NCBI GenBank assembly: GCA_016490735.1
Contig: JAEMWC010000005.1
Span: forward strand, 422,501-486,500
From: Pachyseris speciosa
Lineage: Eukaryota > Cnidaria > Anthozoa > Scleractinia > Pachyseridae
Length of the DNA stretch: 64,000 bases
Direction of reading: 5' to 3'
Below, in pieces: positions 22,494 to 34,300 of the stretch. Under the pieces are notes generated by a model. It did not search any database and was not told the origin of the DNA. It worked only from the letters and a program-made list of their open reading frames with translations. The stretch's first letter is position 1. The number at the start of each line of letters is the position of its first letter. The translations under genes and the position numbers were made by a program.

Positions 22494-23091
22494 AGTTCCG
22501 AAAGTAGCAACCTTCCAAAAGTAGCGACCCTCCGAAAGTAGCAACCCTCCAAAAGTAGCGACCCTCAGAAAGTAGCAACCCTCCGAAAGTAGCAACCCTC
22601 CGAAAGTAGCGACCCTCCGAAAGTAGCGACCCTCCGAAAGTAGCAACCCTCCGAAAGTAGCGACCCTCCGAAAGTAGCGACCCTCCGAAAGTAGCAACCC
22701 TCCGAAAGTAGCGATAAAATTTCACAGTTGTTAGCAAATCCCGAAAGTAGCGACCCCCCGAAAGTAGCGACCTCATAAGTGAGGAAAGATTTGTAGGAAA
22801 GCCTGCAACGACTAACTCAAACAGCTCACAATAATATAATGGGAACTAATTGTTACTAATGTAGACTATTCAAAGGCCGATTGTTTCGAATTGTTATTCA
22901 AAAAAATAACATGTAACACGTTTCTCCAAATAAAAAGTGTGTATGTTTTCACATTTGTCGCGATTTTATTAACTTAGAACGGCCCATGTGCGGTAAACGT
23001 TTTAGCTACCCGAAAGTAGCGACCCTCCGAAAGTAGTGATGGGGAAAGGCTGCTAAATCCGAAAGTAACGAGGGTCGTTACTTTCGGAACT
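22494..23091. mobile_element. TIR element carrying an expanded 17-bp minisatellite (gene B intron 3)
   Basis: Left end AGTTCCGAAAGTA and right end TACTTTCGGAACT are inverses, with a GAGGGTCGTTACTTTCGG hairpin at the right. The orthologous element in gene C is 37186-37630. In B the left end has been amplified into a 17-bp tandem array. Confidence 0.75.
22497..22772. repeat. 17-bp minisatellite (CCGAAAGTAGCRACCCT)
   Basis: About 14-15 units alternate between GCGACCCT and GCAACCCT variants, then break near 22710 and resume. The gene C copy has only about three to four scattered units. Confidence 0.9.
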
Positions 23092-23214
23092 TAGCGGTAT
23101 AGAGTTTAACTTATCCAAGGTAAGACTCTGAAAACCTTGCAAAGTTGACGAGTTTAATTCTCGACGGTTACATTTTTCACTATTCTTCGTGCAAGACATC
23201 GGTACAAGAAAAGT

Positions 23215-23455
23215 GAGATCATGACAAAGAGGATGAGGATGATGATGAGGACCAGGATGACAATGATGAGGATGATGATGAAGACGACGACGACGACAAC
23301 GATGATGATGATTATCTTTAACGTGCAGAGAGAGTGACAGAAAGAAAGCGAGACAGAGAGATAGCGGGGCAGGTGGAAAGGGAGAGGGGAACAGACGGAC
23401 AGATAGAGGGCCAGGCAAACAGACAGATAGACAGAAGAGGAAGAAAGACCCTAAA
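23215..23455. repeat. purine-rich low-complexity stretch
   Basis: GATGAG/GACGAC-type and GAGACAGA-type repeats lie just before exon 4 of gene B. A shorter version lies at 37775-37930 before exon 4 of gene C. Confidence 0.8.
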
Positions 23456-23999
23456 ATCACTACTTTGCTTTAAGGCTACTTTTGTGTCTTGCAGGTTTTA
23501 TGGCGGATAAATTCGGCAATTACTTTGCCGCATTCCTCTTGGTTGGCGCAATCGGAGTTATCTCCGCTATTATTTTATTAAGTTTCCTTTGTATCAAGAG
23601 AAGAACTGACAAAAAAACAGCTGATAGTATTAAAGATACAGAAGATCAAGAACAAAGTGAATACATTGCTGTCGACGATTTTCGTTTGCAGCAACGAATC
23701 TGTGAAGATGAAGCTGCTCTCACCGGCGCTAATGCCATCGTTATCAAAGCTACTCGTCAAAGCCAGGCATCTTTCTTCCCTTTTATATACATGGAAACGA
23801 CCGTTTGAAATCTTTATTTTATAGACCTGTTCGCTGTGAAATATGTTATTTTGCTTGTGATACCACAGGTAGCCCAAGCGCATTATGCTTGCAATCGAGG
23901 TTTAAAGGTCATTAGTAAAAAGTTCTCAATATGTATGCTGAAGAAGTCTATTCGTTTGTCTCTCTGTAATAAACCGCCTTTTAATTAACTAAAATTGAT

Positions 24000-24541
24000 A
24001 GTCCAAACGTATAACGACGTAACGTATAACGATACCCTTGGGGGCCGCACATACCTATATAGCACGTAATATATAGATTTAGCCAAGCCTAAGAGAGACC
24101 CTACCAGGGTCAATTCCGACAAGCGACATGGCCCAAAAAGTAGCGACAGCACATAAAATGAAATCCCGACGAGAGACATCATCCCCGGGAAAATTCCGAC
24201 AGTGAAATCAAGGCCGAGAATTAGCGATTTAAACACCGACACGGGAGATTTTACGCCTCCTAAAAGCGGAGCTCCACGATTATTATTTACAACGATTAAC
24301 AACGACAGGAGGAATGGCTGACGAATGCCTGAGATACCACTCAAGATTAGCCGAGCTATTATCCGCAAAAAAGCAAGAGAGCTACGCCACAACAATTTCA
24401 TGGGTCAGGGCGAAAGTGTCCTTTGCAATTTTGAGGAGTGCGCTCCTATGCTTAAGGGGATCGAGAACCCCGACAAGGAGTAACCTAGATGTTAAGGACA
24501 GGGATCTAGAAATAGAGAAGGGTCAAGCAGGACTTTCCTAG
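24000..24541 (+). mobile_element. retroelement-like tail fragment downstream of gene B
   Basis: Frames here include DECLRYHSRLAELLSAKK and AILRSALLCLRGSR, which resemble the tail of reverse-transcriptase polyproteins frequent in cnidarian genomes; the exact family was not identified. The upstream half (about 24003-24280) recurs at 38990-39250 downstream of gene C. Confidence 0.45.
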
Positions 24542-24857
24542 ACTCAACAGCTATAGATATGTTATTACTGAAATTTTTGAATTTTAGAGGCCGATAGCTT
24601 ATTTCATTGAATTGAAATGTTTTCAATTCGATCTGAATTGATTTTTTTTAAATCTACTCCTTCTAAGTTTGACTGAATGCTTTTTAAATCGACAGGAATT
24701 GTAAATCAGTGTGTTTTTTTTGTAATACTTATAGAATAAGATGTTCTATTAAGACATGTAACTGTAATTTACTGTTTTTTGCCTAATGTAATTGTAGGAG
24801 GTCATTTTTTTAAAGCGTTTTTCTATGGGAAAGATGTAATCTTTAGTTGAGAGTAAT

Positions 24858-24876
24858 TAATTATTATTATTATTAT

Positions 24877-24962
<86 letters not shown>

Positions 24963-24986
24963 TATTTTTTTTATTTTGTATTATTA

Positions 24987-25022
<36 letters not shown>
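24858..25022. repeat. compound (TTA)n-(GTA)n microsatellite and poly-T
   Basis: TTA units, then about 28 GTA/AGT units, then an AT-rich bridge and a pure T run of about 32 bases. Confidence 0.95.
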
Positions 25023-25025
<3 letters not shown>

Positions 25026-25338
25026 GCTATTGAACAACTTCGCATGGCTTTTCTCGCGCGGCAATATTTTGTGGCCAAAACATTTAGAAGCCGCATTGCA
25101 AACGATAAGTTAAGTCTAAAAGGAGATTGCTTTCAGGAGTCTTCTAAAACCAGATAAAGTAGACTCAGATCTTATATTATTAGGTGGGGAGTTCCAGTTC
25201 CGGCTTAGATGCAAAGTAACGAAAAGAGTTGAGGAAAGTGAAAAACTAGAAAGTCCTGCAAACTGCTACTGGAAAACGAACTGGTAATTGTTAATTACAG
25301 TATAATTATTATGGCGTATGTCTGCTCAATGCAATAAT

Positions 25339-26028
25339 CCCGGTATAGTCAATCGAACGTTCGGAAATCGAACTCAATCGAACTATATCGAACCCAATCC
25401 GTGGATAGTTCGGCAATCGAACGAAATCGAACACCGAACTTTGTGTGAGTTCGATTTCCGAACCAATCGAACTCAATCGAACAAATCGAACTTAATTCAT
25501 TAGATTGTGTTAGATTGAGTTCGGCAACCGAACTCAATCGAGCACAATCTAATGGATTGCGTTCGATTGTGTTTGGTGAATAAATTTGCTTGAACAAAGG
25601 TCATAGGTTATATGGTCTGACCGCCCGCTAGGTTACCGTACGCAAGCTCTCGTAAACTTTTTTATCAAAGCCCGTCCAAAACAAGGTTTTCGCGCCCTTT
25701 TTTACTGACTATTCCACGACATTAAAAAGAGCAGATTTGAACGGATCTTTGTTTTCAGGCCTTCAATAACGGGATTTCTGCACGTTACGACACTGAAGTA
25801 ACTCAAGCCTCCAAAAACTTGTTATTGATTTTGAACACCAGTGTTACAACAATCAAGATTTCGGAAATCGAACGTTCGCTTGAGTTCGAGCTAGTTCGAT
25901 TCCCATTTTGTGTGTGTGTGTGAGTTCGATTTCGTTCGATTGCCGAACTCAGTCGAACTCAATCCATGGATTGAGTGATTTAGTTCAATTGAAATTCAAT
26001 TCGATTGGGTTCGATTGACTCTACCGGG
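25339..26028. mobile_element. foldback element built of TCGAAC repeats, 690 bp
   Basis: Ends CCCGGTATAGTCAATCGAAC and GTTCGATTGACTCTACCGGG are near-perfect inverses, flanked by the direct repeat AATAAT (25333-25338 and 26029-26034). The arms are filled with short TCGAAC / TTCGAT repeats in both orientations. No coding content. The matching place in unit 1 (about 17425) lacks it. Confidence 0.8.
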
Positions 26029-26762
26029 AATAATTACCGATAGAAGAGCATAGAAGGATTTTAGCAGTGGGTTTGTCGTAAAATACGTGAAAGATTTAAC
26101 CTTTCTAGTTCATTCTTGATTCAAATAAATAACCCGTGTCGATGATAACAACGACGATAACCTTTGGCAACAAACGACACCGATATTTTCAGATATTCTC
26201 ATGGGCTGTTGGTATGAGTTCCTTCTCAGCTCATTGGTCAAATTTATGAATGCAAGAACGGCATAAACGTTGCAATCCCCTTATCACAACCAACGAAACC
26301 TGACTTAAGATTAAAGCAAAGGACGAGCTTAACTCGGAATAGTAATAGAGTTCGAGTTCGAGTCGCGAGTCAAATTCGAGTCACGAGTCAGGTTCGAGTC
26401 ACGAGTCAGGTTCGAGTCAGGTTCCAAATTTTTTGTTTGTTTGTTTGTTTGTTTTTTTCGATTACACTAATGATGTGCGAGCAGTAACCAGAAATATTAA
26501 CTTCCCAGTTGGCGACATTTTTCATTCTCGACCAAAAGAGCCATTACCGCTGCGTATTGCCGTTGCTTCACCAAGATACACGACAACTTCGGCGTCGACA
26601 AAAGCCGGATCGGATCGGATCAGATCACGGACGGGATAAAAAAGTATATTACAATGAACATTGGAGAAATGTTGACATACCGTGGCATATTGCGCGACAT
26701 ATTGGACCACAGGCACCACTGAAAGTGATTTCCCGCCATGGAAAGTGATTTCCGGACACGTA

Positions 26763-27102
26763 GGTTGTTTACCATTTACACGGGAAAACCGGTTGGTCGA
26801 CGGTTGCAGTAAATGGTACACACATACCCAAATGAAAATTTCCACGGAACGCGCGTGTTCCATTTACACAGACATTTCCAACGGTCAGGTTTACAGAGCG
26901 ATCCAAGCCGAAAGCCCTGGAACTGGTAGAAAAGAGCAAATGAACGCACATTTCCATTTGGAAATTCAGTTTGGGAATTTTGGACTACCTTTCAAGAAAT
27001 TCCATTTTTCCCGGAAATTTTCCATTTGGGAAGACCAAAATAGGCTTTCCATTTACATCCCAACCGAAATTTCCGGATTTTTTTGGTAAATGGTAAACAA
27101 CC
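26763..27102. mobile_element. nested MITE inside the foldback element
   Basis: GGTTGTTTACCATTTAC at the left and GTAAATGGTAAACAACC at the right, flanked by GTA on both sides. The interior repeats TTCCATTT-like words. Confidence 0.7.
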
Positions 27103-27318
27103 GTAGTCACCTTTACCGCTGTCGCCATGGACGATAGCAAGCGGAAGGTAAGCGTTATTTTATCATTTAGTTATTATTTCTTTTTTAATATCATCTCACG
27201 TGTTACTTTTTCTATATTTGATAATTTTAGCAAGGGCAAGAGAAGAGACGAAAAACGAGGTGGGGAGTAAGGTTTTTAGATGTGACGATTAAAGTGTAGT
27301 GTACGTGAGCGATTTATT

Positions 27319-28495
27319 ACTCGGGATACTGTAAGTATACCGAGTTATAAAGTGTGTCAGATTTCAGTCTTTTTTTTTTTTTTTTTTTTTTTTTTTTCCT
27401 GTGCAGCAAAATGCACAATACAATTACGTTCCGGTGTTTGGATTGGCCAATGCACAATAGCAGGCACGTGGCGGTGTGTTCATTGGTTAAAGCAAACCAC
27501 ATAGTCCAAAGGTCGAAAGGCTAACATCACGCGACGGTTGTTTACAAGTTATGCAAATTCATCGTGTTTGAGTTGTGAAGCTAGATATTTTAAGACAGCA
27601 CAGTCTGTCCCCGTGAAAGGGTTTGCCGAGTGTTAAGAAAAAGTTGGAAGCCTCGCACGTGTAATCGATATCACAAGTCGAAATCGAATGCTGTGACAGA
27701 AAAGTTACAGATTTGCACAAAGTTGTTTTCGTAATGTGATACCTTCGATTTAATACGTGACCGCAAGTGAACACTCAAGGTTAAATAATCCACTTCGACC
27801 GCGGAACAAATTTTCCTGCACAGATCTTTGTAAAGTTGTGAAACTGGATTTTAATACAGTACAGACTGTCCGTGTGAAAAGGTTTGCCGAATTTAAGACA
27901 AGGTTGGAAGCCTCGCACGTGTTGTGAGTATCGACTCGAATTAGAACGTTGTGACAGTTCTATATTTAGATAATCGTAAAGTTGTTTTGATGTAATTTGA
28001 TCCGGATTATACCACAACTCAATCGCTGTGACAGATCTATATTTAGAGACAAGTTTGCGAATTTTTGGTTTTCACGTGCGTCAGAAAAAAAAAAACTCAA
28101 ATTAAACATTTACATTTTTTACCTTCATCAGGTAAATGACATTTAAGCCAAGTAACACGCTTTGTTTTGAAAATAGAGCAGTTTGAATTTCAAGTGCTTT
28201 TTACAATGCGTGACATCTGGACATGTCACATACACGGAAACGATTCGCCTTGTGTTTTCAAGTTTGTTTTCAAGCTTCGCAGAGAGAAAAAACTCCAGAT
28301 GTTGCCACTTAATCTAGAGGTAAACAACAACAGCTGACAAGGAATATTGATGGCAACTGTCAAAACGGTTTAACGAGCTTTGCTCGAACGTGAACAAAAA
28401 GGTCTTACGTGAACTCAAAAGCAAACCATTAGCCGGATAGTTTCGAGAATCAGAAAGCGTGCGTCCGGCTTCTGGAACAAAAAAGTATCCCGAGT
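27319..28495. mobile_element. nested TIR element with 12-bp ends
   Basis: ACTCGGGATACT at the left and AGTATCCCGAGT at the right. It holds a long T run (27370-27397) and an imperfect direct duplication (27573-27715 against 27834-27975, sharing GTTGGAAGCCTCGCACGTG). No coding capacity recognised. Confidence 0.6.
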
Positions 28496-29535
28496 TAACG
28501 CTCATAGAGCGTCTTGTTTAGTTAAATCCATGTTGGCTTCTTCTATGAACTCGCTCAGCTCCTCTTTACTTAAATGAAATCGCAGTTATTACATGCTAAA
28601 CGATTTAAATTGCACGAGTTTATGGAACTCAGTGATTAACTTAGAGATCACACAAGAATTTTGGCTGTCTAGTGTGAAATCATTACGTATCTTTCGTATT
28701 GTAATATTATAATAATCTTTACAAACCCCTAGGCTCTTTTAATAATTATATACTATAACCACTGTGACCAAAACTATGCTCGTTGATAAATTATTTTATA
28801 TGGAAAGCGACAAGTACTTTTTTCAGCTGCGCGAATTCGCATGATTGCCGACCAGAACGGCGTCAGAGGTCGAGGACGTACGTTGGCCTTGCAGTCTGAG
28901 GGGCTTTTGTCTGGGATGTATAAATGACGGTTGACCAGATTTTAGACTTTCAGACATTTTTTTCGAAAACTTAAGACCATAAATCGAATTCTATTCTACA
29001 CTGACAAAACTCATACTAGCCCTCCGGGGGGTTTCCTAAAAGCTCCGCTAGCGAATTCGCGCCGCTGAAAAAAATACTTTCCATGGCGGGAAATCACTTT
29101 CAGTGGTGCCTGTGCTCCTATATGTCACGCAATATGCCACAGCATGTCAACATTTCTCCAATGTTCATTGTAATATACTTTTTGCTTATTACTTTTTTAT
29201 CCCATCCGTGATCCCATCCGATCCGATCTAATCCAGGTTTTGTCGACGCCGAAGTTGTCGTGTATCTTGGTGAAGCAACGGCAATACGCAGCGGTTATGG
29301 CTCTTTTGGTCGAGAATGAAAAATGTCGCCAACTGAGAAGTTAATATTTCTGGTTACTGCTCGCACATCATTAGTGTAATCGATAAAAAAAAACAAAGAG
29401 AAAAAAAAAAAAGAAAAAAATTTGGAACCTGACTCGAACCTGACTCGTCACTCTAACTTGACTCGCGACTCGAACTTGACTCGTGCGACGAGTAAACTCA
29501 TAGTAATAGTAACGTGTTATTTTGTTTCAACGTAC

Positions 29536-29669
29536 CTGTACGCTCCATGCTTTCATTAAAATAATCCATGAACACAGATAAAAGCACTCCAAAACTGTAC
29601 ATCAATCCAATAGTAAAAGCCAAATTCGTGGCAGCGCCAACACAAACCATCCAGGCCCACATGCTGTCC
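29536..29669 (-). pseudogene. duplicated, broken copy of MCT gene A exon 1 (3' part)
   Basis: Nearly identical to 17765-17900: it encodes the TM1 part of the transporter and keeps the ACAG/GTACG donor. It stops at 29669, where about 1.5 kb of other DNA intervenes. The 5' part of the same exon lies at about 31184-31233. There the start codon position reads AAT instead of CAT on the plus strand, so the ATG is lost. Confidence 0.85.
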
Positions 29670-31183
29670 GTTTTTAGCTCGTGGAGAGCTATCGGAATGG
29701 TTGGGGAATCAGGATGTCAAGCGTAAACAATGGCAAATTTGTAATCGATTTGCGATCGTCTCAAGTTCGGCAGGCGCTTTCATGCATTCGTTAAATGGTC
29801 GTTAAGAATGCTCTTATTCGTCAAGCACATTCAAGGGACAAACAAACCTTATCCTGCCTGTATTTCTCTGATATTCAAAAAGCGTTAGGTCACTATTAGG
29901 TTGTGACTTTGGTTAAGCTTGTGTTTCGAGTACCGGGATCACTACATGTAATTTGTTCATTACAAAAGGCAATCAAAAATTGTTTTATCTGATAAGAATA
30001 GCGTATTCCCGAGCATTGAGACGGCACGAGGGGATGATTTAGACACCCGTTCTAGGAATTCTCATATGCTCAAAGACTCTTCGTGGTTGCTGTGTAAAAA
30101 TTTTCGTTTTCATTCGCTGACACTTTATGTTTTCACGTATCAGGGGCACCCAACGAGCCAAATCAGCCAAAAGCTATAGAAAGATATTTTTAAGTACCTT
30201 ATGGCGTTTGAAGTATGTTTAAAGTGGTGTTTTCAATAGCTAGAAGAGTTTCATCTGTTCGGATTCCCTAGCTGAAATTTTAATTGCCCGAAAATGTTAG
30301 GGAACAAAATCTTCCTTTGAGAAAATCCTAGCTGAAGTTAACTTTCTAGGAAACCATTTTTCTTTCCGAAAATGCTAGCTGACGTTTTTGACTGCCAAAA
30401 ACAGCAATAACGACCTTTCCGATAACCTCAGGGGCTATGATTTCCACATTACGAATCTTTTAGGCCACGTTTTACTAACGAAAATGCGAGGCTACTCTTT
30501 AATCGACGTCGAAAGCCTAAGGTGAACTACCCTCCACCGAACAGATATCTACCGAAACGTGTCGTTGGGTGCCCCTGACGTATTCGAATGCTAAATAAAG
30601 GTAAACAAATGTTCATGGTGTGGTGTGTATGTTCAATCAAACGTGAGAAGTAAGGATAATCATCTCCTTTGAAATGCGCGTCCGACAATTTTCTGTTGTC
30701 AAAAGATTTTGAATCTTCAACAGCCTCTTCAAAATATATATCTCACTTATTTTGTCTTCGTTCTGAGCTGCTGTACTGCGAGCAAAATAATTTTGAACAA
30801 GCTTTGGCTCACAAAATGTGCGTTTTTCGTTTTGTTTCGTTTGGCGTCTGCTCTGGCCGGATTTTCACGGTTTTTCCAGCCAGTTTATCGGCGGTAATTT
30901 AAAAGCAGCTGTGATAGGTTATTTGCTTGTTTATCATAACAACGGCATGCATGGACAACAGCCTTTTGAAAAAAAGAGTGGTTTCAAAACTCCCATTCCA
31001 CAACGTATATTAATCAATGAACAACAGTCAAGATACATGCAACAAGCGAATCAAATCGTAAAACAGAAAAATGTATTACACTGCATTTCAAACCACTCAA
31101 TAGGCTTGATAATTCCCTATATCACGTCCCTGACACTGTATCTTACTTACTCCACGAGCTTACCACAGGATGCCTTTGATTGT
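29670..31183. other. insertion splitting the duplicated exon 1
   Basis: About 1.5 kb without homology to unit 1. It contains the TIR element at 30141-30577. The rest (for example an open frame at 30669-30902) shows no recognised protein. Its overall ends were not resolved. Confidence 0.6.
30141..30577. mobile_element. TIR element, 437 bp, 16-bp perfect ends
   Basis: CAGGGGCACCCAACGA at the left and TCGTTGGGTGCCCCTG at the right, flanked by direct repeat ACGTAT (30135-30140, 30578-30583). A related, end-less copy in inverse orientation is at about 59294-59620. CAG...CTG ends and a 6-8 bp duplication would suit a hAT-like group, but the class is not certain. Confidence 0.8.
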
Positions 31184-31233
31184 GCGATGGATCTCCATCA
31201 CAACAACATCAACAAACCACACAATACGAAATG
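31184..31233 (-). pseudogene. 5' remnant of duplicated gene A exon 1
   Basis: Matches 17904-17954 (GCGATGGATCTCCATCACAA) but lacks the initiating ATG. See 29536-29669. Confidence 0.75.
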
Positions 31234-31376
31234 ATTTATTGCACGTGGTAGTTGTCCTTTCTTGCGTGACACACTATAGTTGCGTGATAGCCTGTCATGG
31301 TAATAGGGCAAAGCGCAAAGTCATTGCAGTCGGGATACTCGTTAAAAAAGCGTAGCACCGTTTCATATCTACAGAC

Positions 31377-34300
31377 ATGGTTTTTAACTGTAGTAACGTC
31401 TCCTCTTACAAACAGGACAGCGTTTGGTCGTGGTTCATCTGTATCTGTGCTACGATATGCATGGTTCTAACAATTGGATTTGCGTTCGCTTTGGGAGTAC
31501 TTTTTCCCGTTCTCATGGATTCATTTCACGAAAGCCGAGAACGAACAGGTAAGTCGAGTTTCCATCGACGCAGTAATGTTAACTGTGCCTATTCCTTTGG
31601 AGGAGACGCATAAAACAGCATCTATTCAGCTGATTTCTTCCGCGAACAACTTTTTTGTCGTGTACGCGTGACATAAACAGTGACAACATTGTGTTCGCAA
31701 TCGACCACGTGAACTCGCAAAGTTTGAACTTCCATTCGTATAGATCTATGACATTCATCGTTTACTGTAGTAAAGGCTGTTCTCCTGGAGAAACTCATCA
31801 CCTACTTCTTCTGTAAACTTATTGGGCGAAAAAGATTTGACTACTGGTCGGACCATTTCGGTCTATGTTATGCACCTATCAATGTTATTCCCGAGAGGGT
31901 GGGATGGCGTGGGGACTTTGATCTGAAACGCAAATTTTGTGTCAAACCTCCCCACCCTTGGGTAAAGTTTCGAGTTCAACGTTCCCCACTGTAGGGATTG
32001 AGATCCAAGAGGTTGACCTCTTAAAATGCTTAAACAATACACACACGTTTTTTCTTTTAACAACGGGAATGAAAGAACACTGAAAGAAAGTGATGGTTTA
32101 TCGGTAACAAAGGATTGGGCAAATTTTCATTACCTTTCTTTCCTCTATCTTGTCCGTGCCTTACGGGGACTTCTGGGTATTTTCGTGATGGGAAAGTCAC
32201 TCGTATGAGTCGTATCCAGGCTCTGCTTTGTGGGCCAGTTTCAAGAAGGCAGTATCGAAGCGTGTATTATACGGTGGCAAAGTCCAAGCCAGGGAAACGG
32301 TCTTCTATTAATATTTCTACAGTTTTCAAGTTTGATCAAACTTCCCCACCCTGGGGCCACCATCCTCTTCAAGTTGTCAAAATTCCCCACCGGGGGCAGG
32401 AGATGTCGATCAAAGTCCCCACCTCATCCCGTATCCACCCCCACCCCCTCCCCCTCGGGACTAACATTGAATAGGTGCATTACCAGGAGCCCATGGCATT
32501 ACACAGAACGAAGTAGCCGTTGTCCCTTCTTATTCATTTCACGTGTAATATAATAATTCCGCCAAATCACAGAAGGCTTCGGGAAGGCTTCTTTCGGGAG
32601 TTTTTAATTTCGTGATTTTGGGAGGAAATCAGCTTCGTCATTTTGTTAATCTCGCAAAGACCCTTTAAACAGCGGTTAATATACAACACGTTTACGTTAA
32701 CTGCCTACCAGCGTGGTAGCAGAAACAATTCAAAACATTAGCCACTTTAGTGTGACGATAAACACAAGGCACACGAAAAAGCCTTCTATGTTACTAGTAT
32801 GAGTCTTTGGCTGGTTTGAGCGACCAGTTTATAATATTCACATCAGGCTAAACTTAATTAAACTTAAACCTATTTGCACACATTAAATACTGAAACGTGT
32901 ATTGAATGTTTTTAAAATTGTGAAAATTGGTACTCACTTCACTTCACTTCAATTTTATTGTACTACCTTAAAAGACATATTTTGCACAGTGTACATGTCA
33001 GCGGTCGTACAGTTACAATTGCTTACAATAATTAAGGTAGAACGAGGTATACGTACAATATGCACTAGTGTTATTCAGTAGACTAGAGTGAAAATAAATG
33101 ATTCAATATTCAAAGTTTCAATGTGAAGGTGGAGCATAACCGCCGTGTCAACGGTCAATGCACAAGACGATTTTTCACGGCGGCCACGCTGGAGGTAGAA
33201 AACGACAAAAATATTTACATAACAAAAGAATTTATTTCCCAAAGGAAAATCATTCTATTCATCTTCAGTATTGTTTTGCACCTCCCAGATGGCGGCCGTG
33301 AAAACCCTCTATTGCATGCTCAGTGACCTCACTGCTCTTCTCATGAAGATCATGTTGCCGTTATACTAACTAGTTCACGCTTGCACTAGAAGGGATTTTT
33401 TTGTATCAAGACAAGGTCACATCCAGCCTCGCTTCCACTCAAAGGCCAGGCTGCTGAGCACATAGTTTTTGGGTTATCACGCAACGCTCTCCCTTTGCGT
33501 GACATCCTCAAAACTACTTAACAGGTAACTACACCTTTTGCTGTTCATTACGAGAAAATACGCATTCATTTTCGTGAATCGGCGACCAATAGCGCGAAGA
33601 TACATTCATGGGCGCCAAAAGAACGAACATTTGCACGTAACTCAGATTCAATAACGATTTTTGCATTTTTGTTAACATTCAATAACATTTTTAGGCATTC
33701 ATATGCGTCATTTGGCATACAAAAGAGAAAGATATACTTTCATTTGCGCTAACATTCAAGTCATTAACACAATCTTGAAAATCAATGGAGACAATAGACA
33801 AACATTAAAGTGCATGAACCATTCATTAACGTTTTCATCACATTGTTTGAAATTCATTAGCATTCCTGAACGGCGTTAGTGTGGATCAGACAAATATTAA
33901 TGCACTTGTACAGACAATAGAGCGTTCTTTGCATTCAATGTACAGACATCGATTTTCAATTGAACAATAACAAATTTGTCTGACTTTTGCATTGTCGGTG
34001 TGGTGTACGCTTGCAACATTATGTCCTCCAGAGAGGCTACGTTATTTTTGTCAAGTGCAGTATTAAGGCATCGTAAAATTTTGACCAGTGCCGGGCCGGT
34101 TCCTGAAAGATGTAAACTGTATTCCAGGGATAAATCTACCTTATTCCAAAAGGTATTCCTGGAATAAGGCAGATTTATCCCTGGAATAGAGTTATTACAC
34201 CTTTCAGGAACCAGCCACAGTTCATACGCGTAGTGAGAGTTTTCTGACCTCTGGCAAAAATGCCGCGAAGAAACCGAGTAGCACTCGAACGTGGGTTTGA

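Larger units (their letters stand above)
18097..23808 (+). pseudogene. MCT gene B: SLC16-like transporter with a 1-bp deletion
   Basis: Four exons: 18097-18268, 20832-21393, 22056-22425, 23495-23808, with consensus splice sites (ACAG/GTAAGT, CTG/GTAGGT, GCAG/GTGAGT). Starts MVCNCSDVSS. The TM4-5 motif YFDKRRSIALG is present, and TM1 has DSVWSW in place of DGGWGW. Exon 2 is 562 bp, one short of the 563 bp in gene C: GGATTGGGACAATG here against GGATTGGGGACAATG in C, so one G is lost at 21124-21126. The frame closes at a TGA at 21130-21132, removing everything beyond about TM5. With the base restored, the length would equal gene C (473 codons). The acidic C-terminal tail is cytoplasmic. Either a recent pseudogene or a homopolymer error. 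Confidence 0.85.
26348..29499. mobile_element. large foldback/MULE-like TIR element, 3152 bp
   Basis: Terminal inverted repeats of about 400 bp (26348-26745 and 29080-29499) start GAGTT and end AACTC. The outermost part is made of GTTCGAGTCACGAGTCAG-type short repeats. A 9-bp direct repeat ATAGTAATA flanks it (26339-26347, 29500-29508). The unit-1 counterpart (about 17743) is an empty site. A 9-bp target duplication with long TIRs fits Mutator-like foldback elements. Inside are nested MITEs (26763-27102; 27319-28495). One short open stretch starting MDDSKRK at 27128 ends at a GTAAGC donor-like site, but no transposase was found. Confidence 0.85.

Noticed and set aside
22477..22776. Repetitive proteins (GRYFRRVATFGG units) on the minus strand
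   Set aside because: Translation of the 17-bp minisatellite in an intron. Unit length is not a multiple of three and the array is absent in gene C.
23053..23460. Minus-strand 135-codon frame with Pro/Leu/His-rich sequence
   Set aside because: Produced by the purine-rich low-complexity tract in intron 3 of gene B.
24314..24541. Independent small gene
   Set aside because: The sequence resembles retroelement polyprotein tails and its upstream part recurs at 38990, so it is treated as a repeat fragment.
27128..27300. A host gene exon (MDDSKRK then GTAAGC) inside the foldback element
   Set aside because: Only seven codons before the donor-like site, and no downstream exon with a recognisable protein. 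Kept only as a remark.
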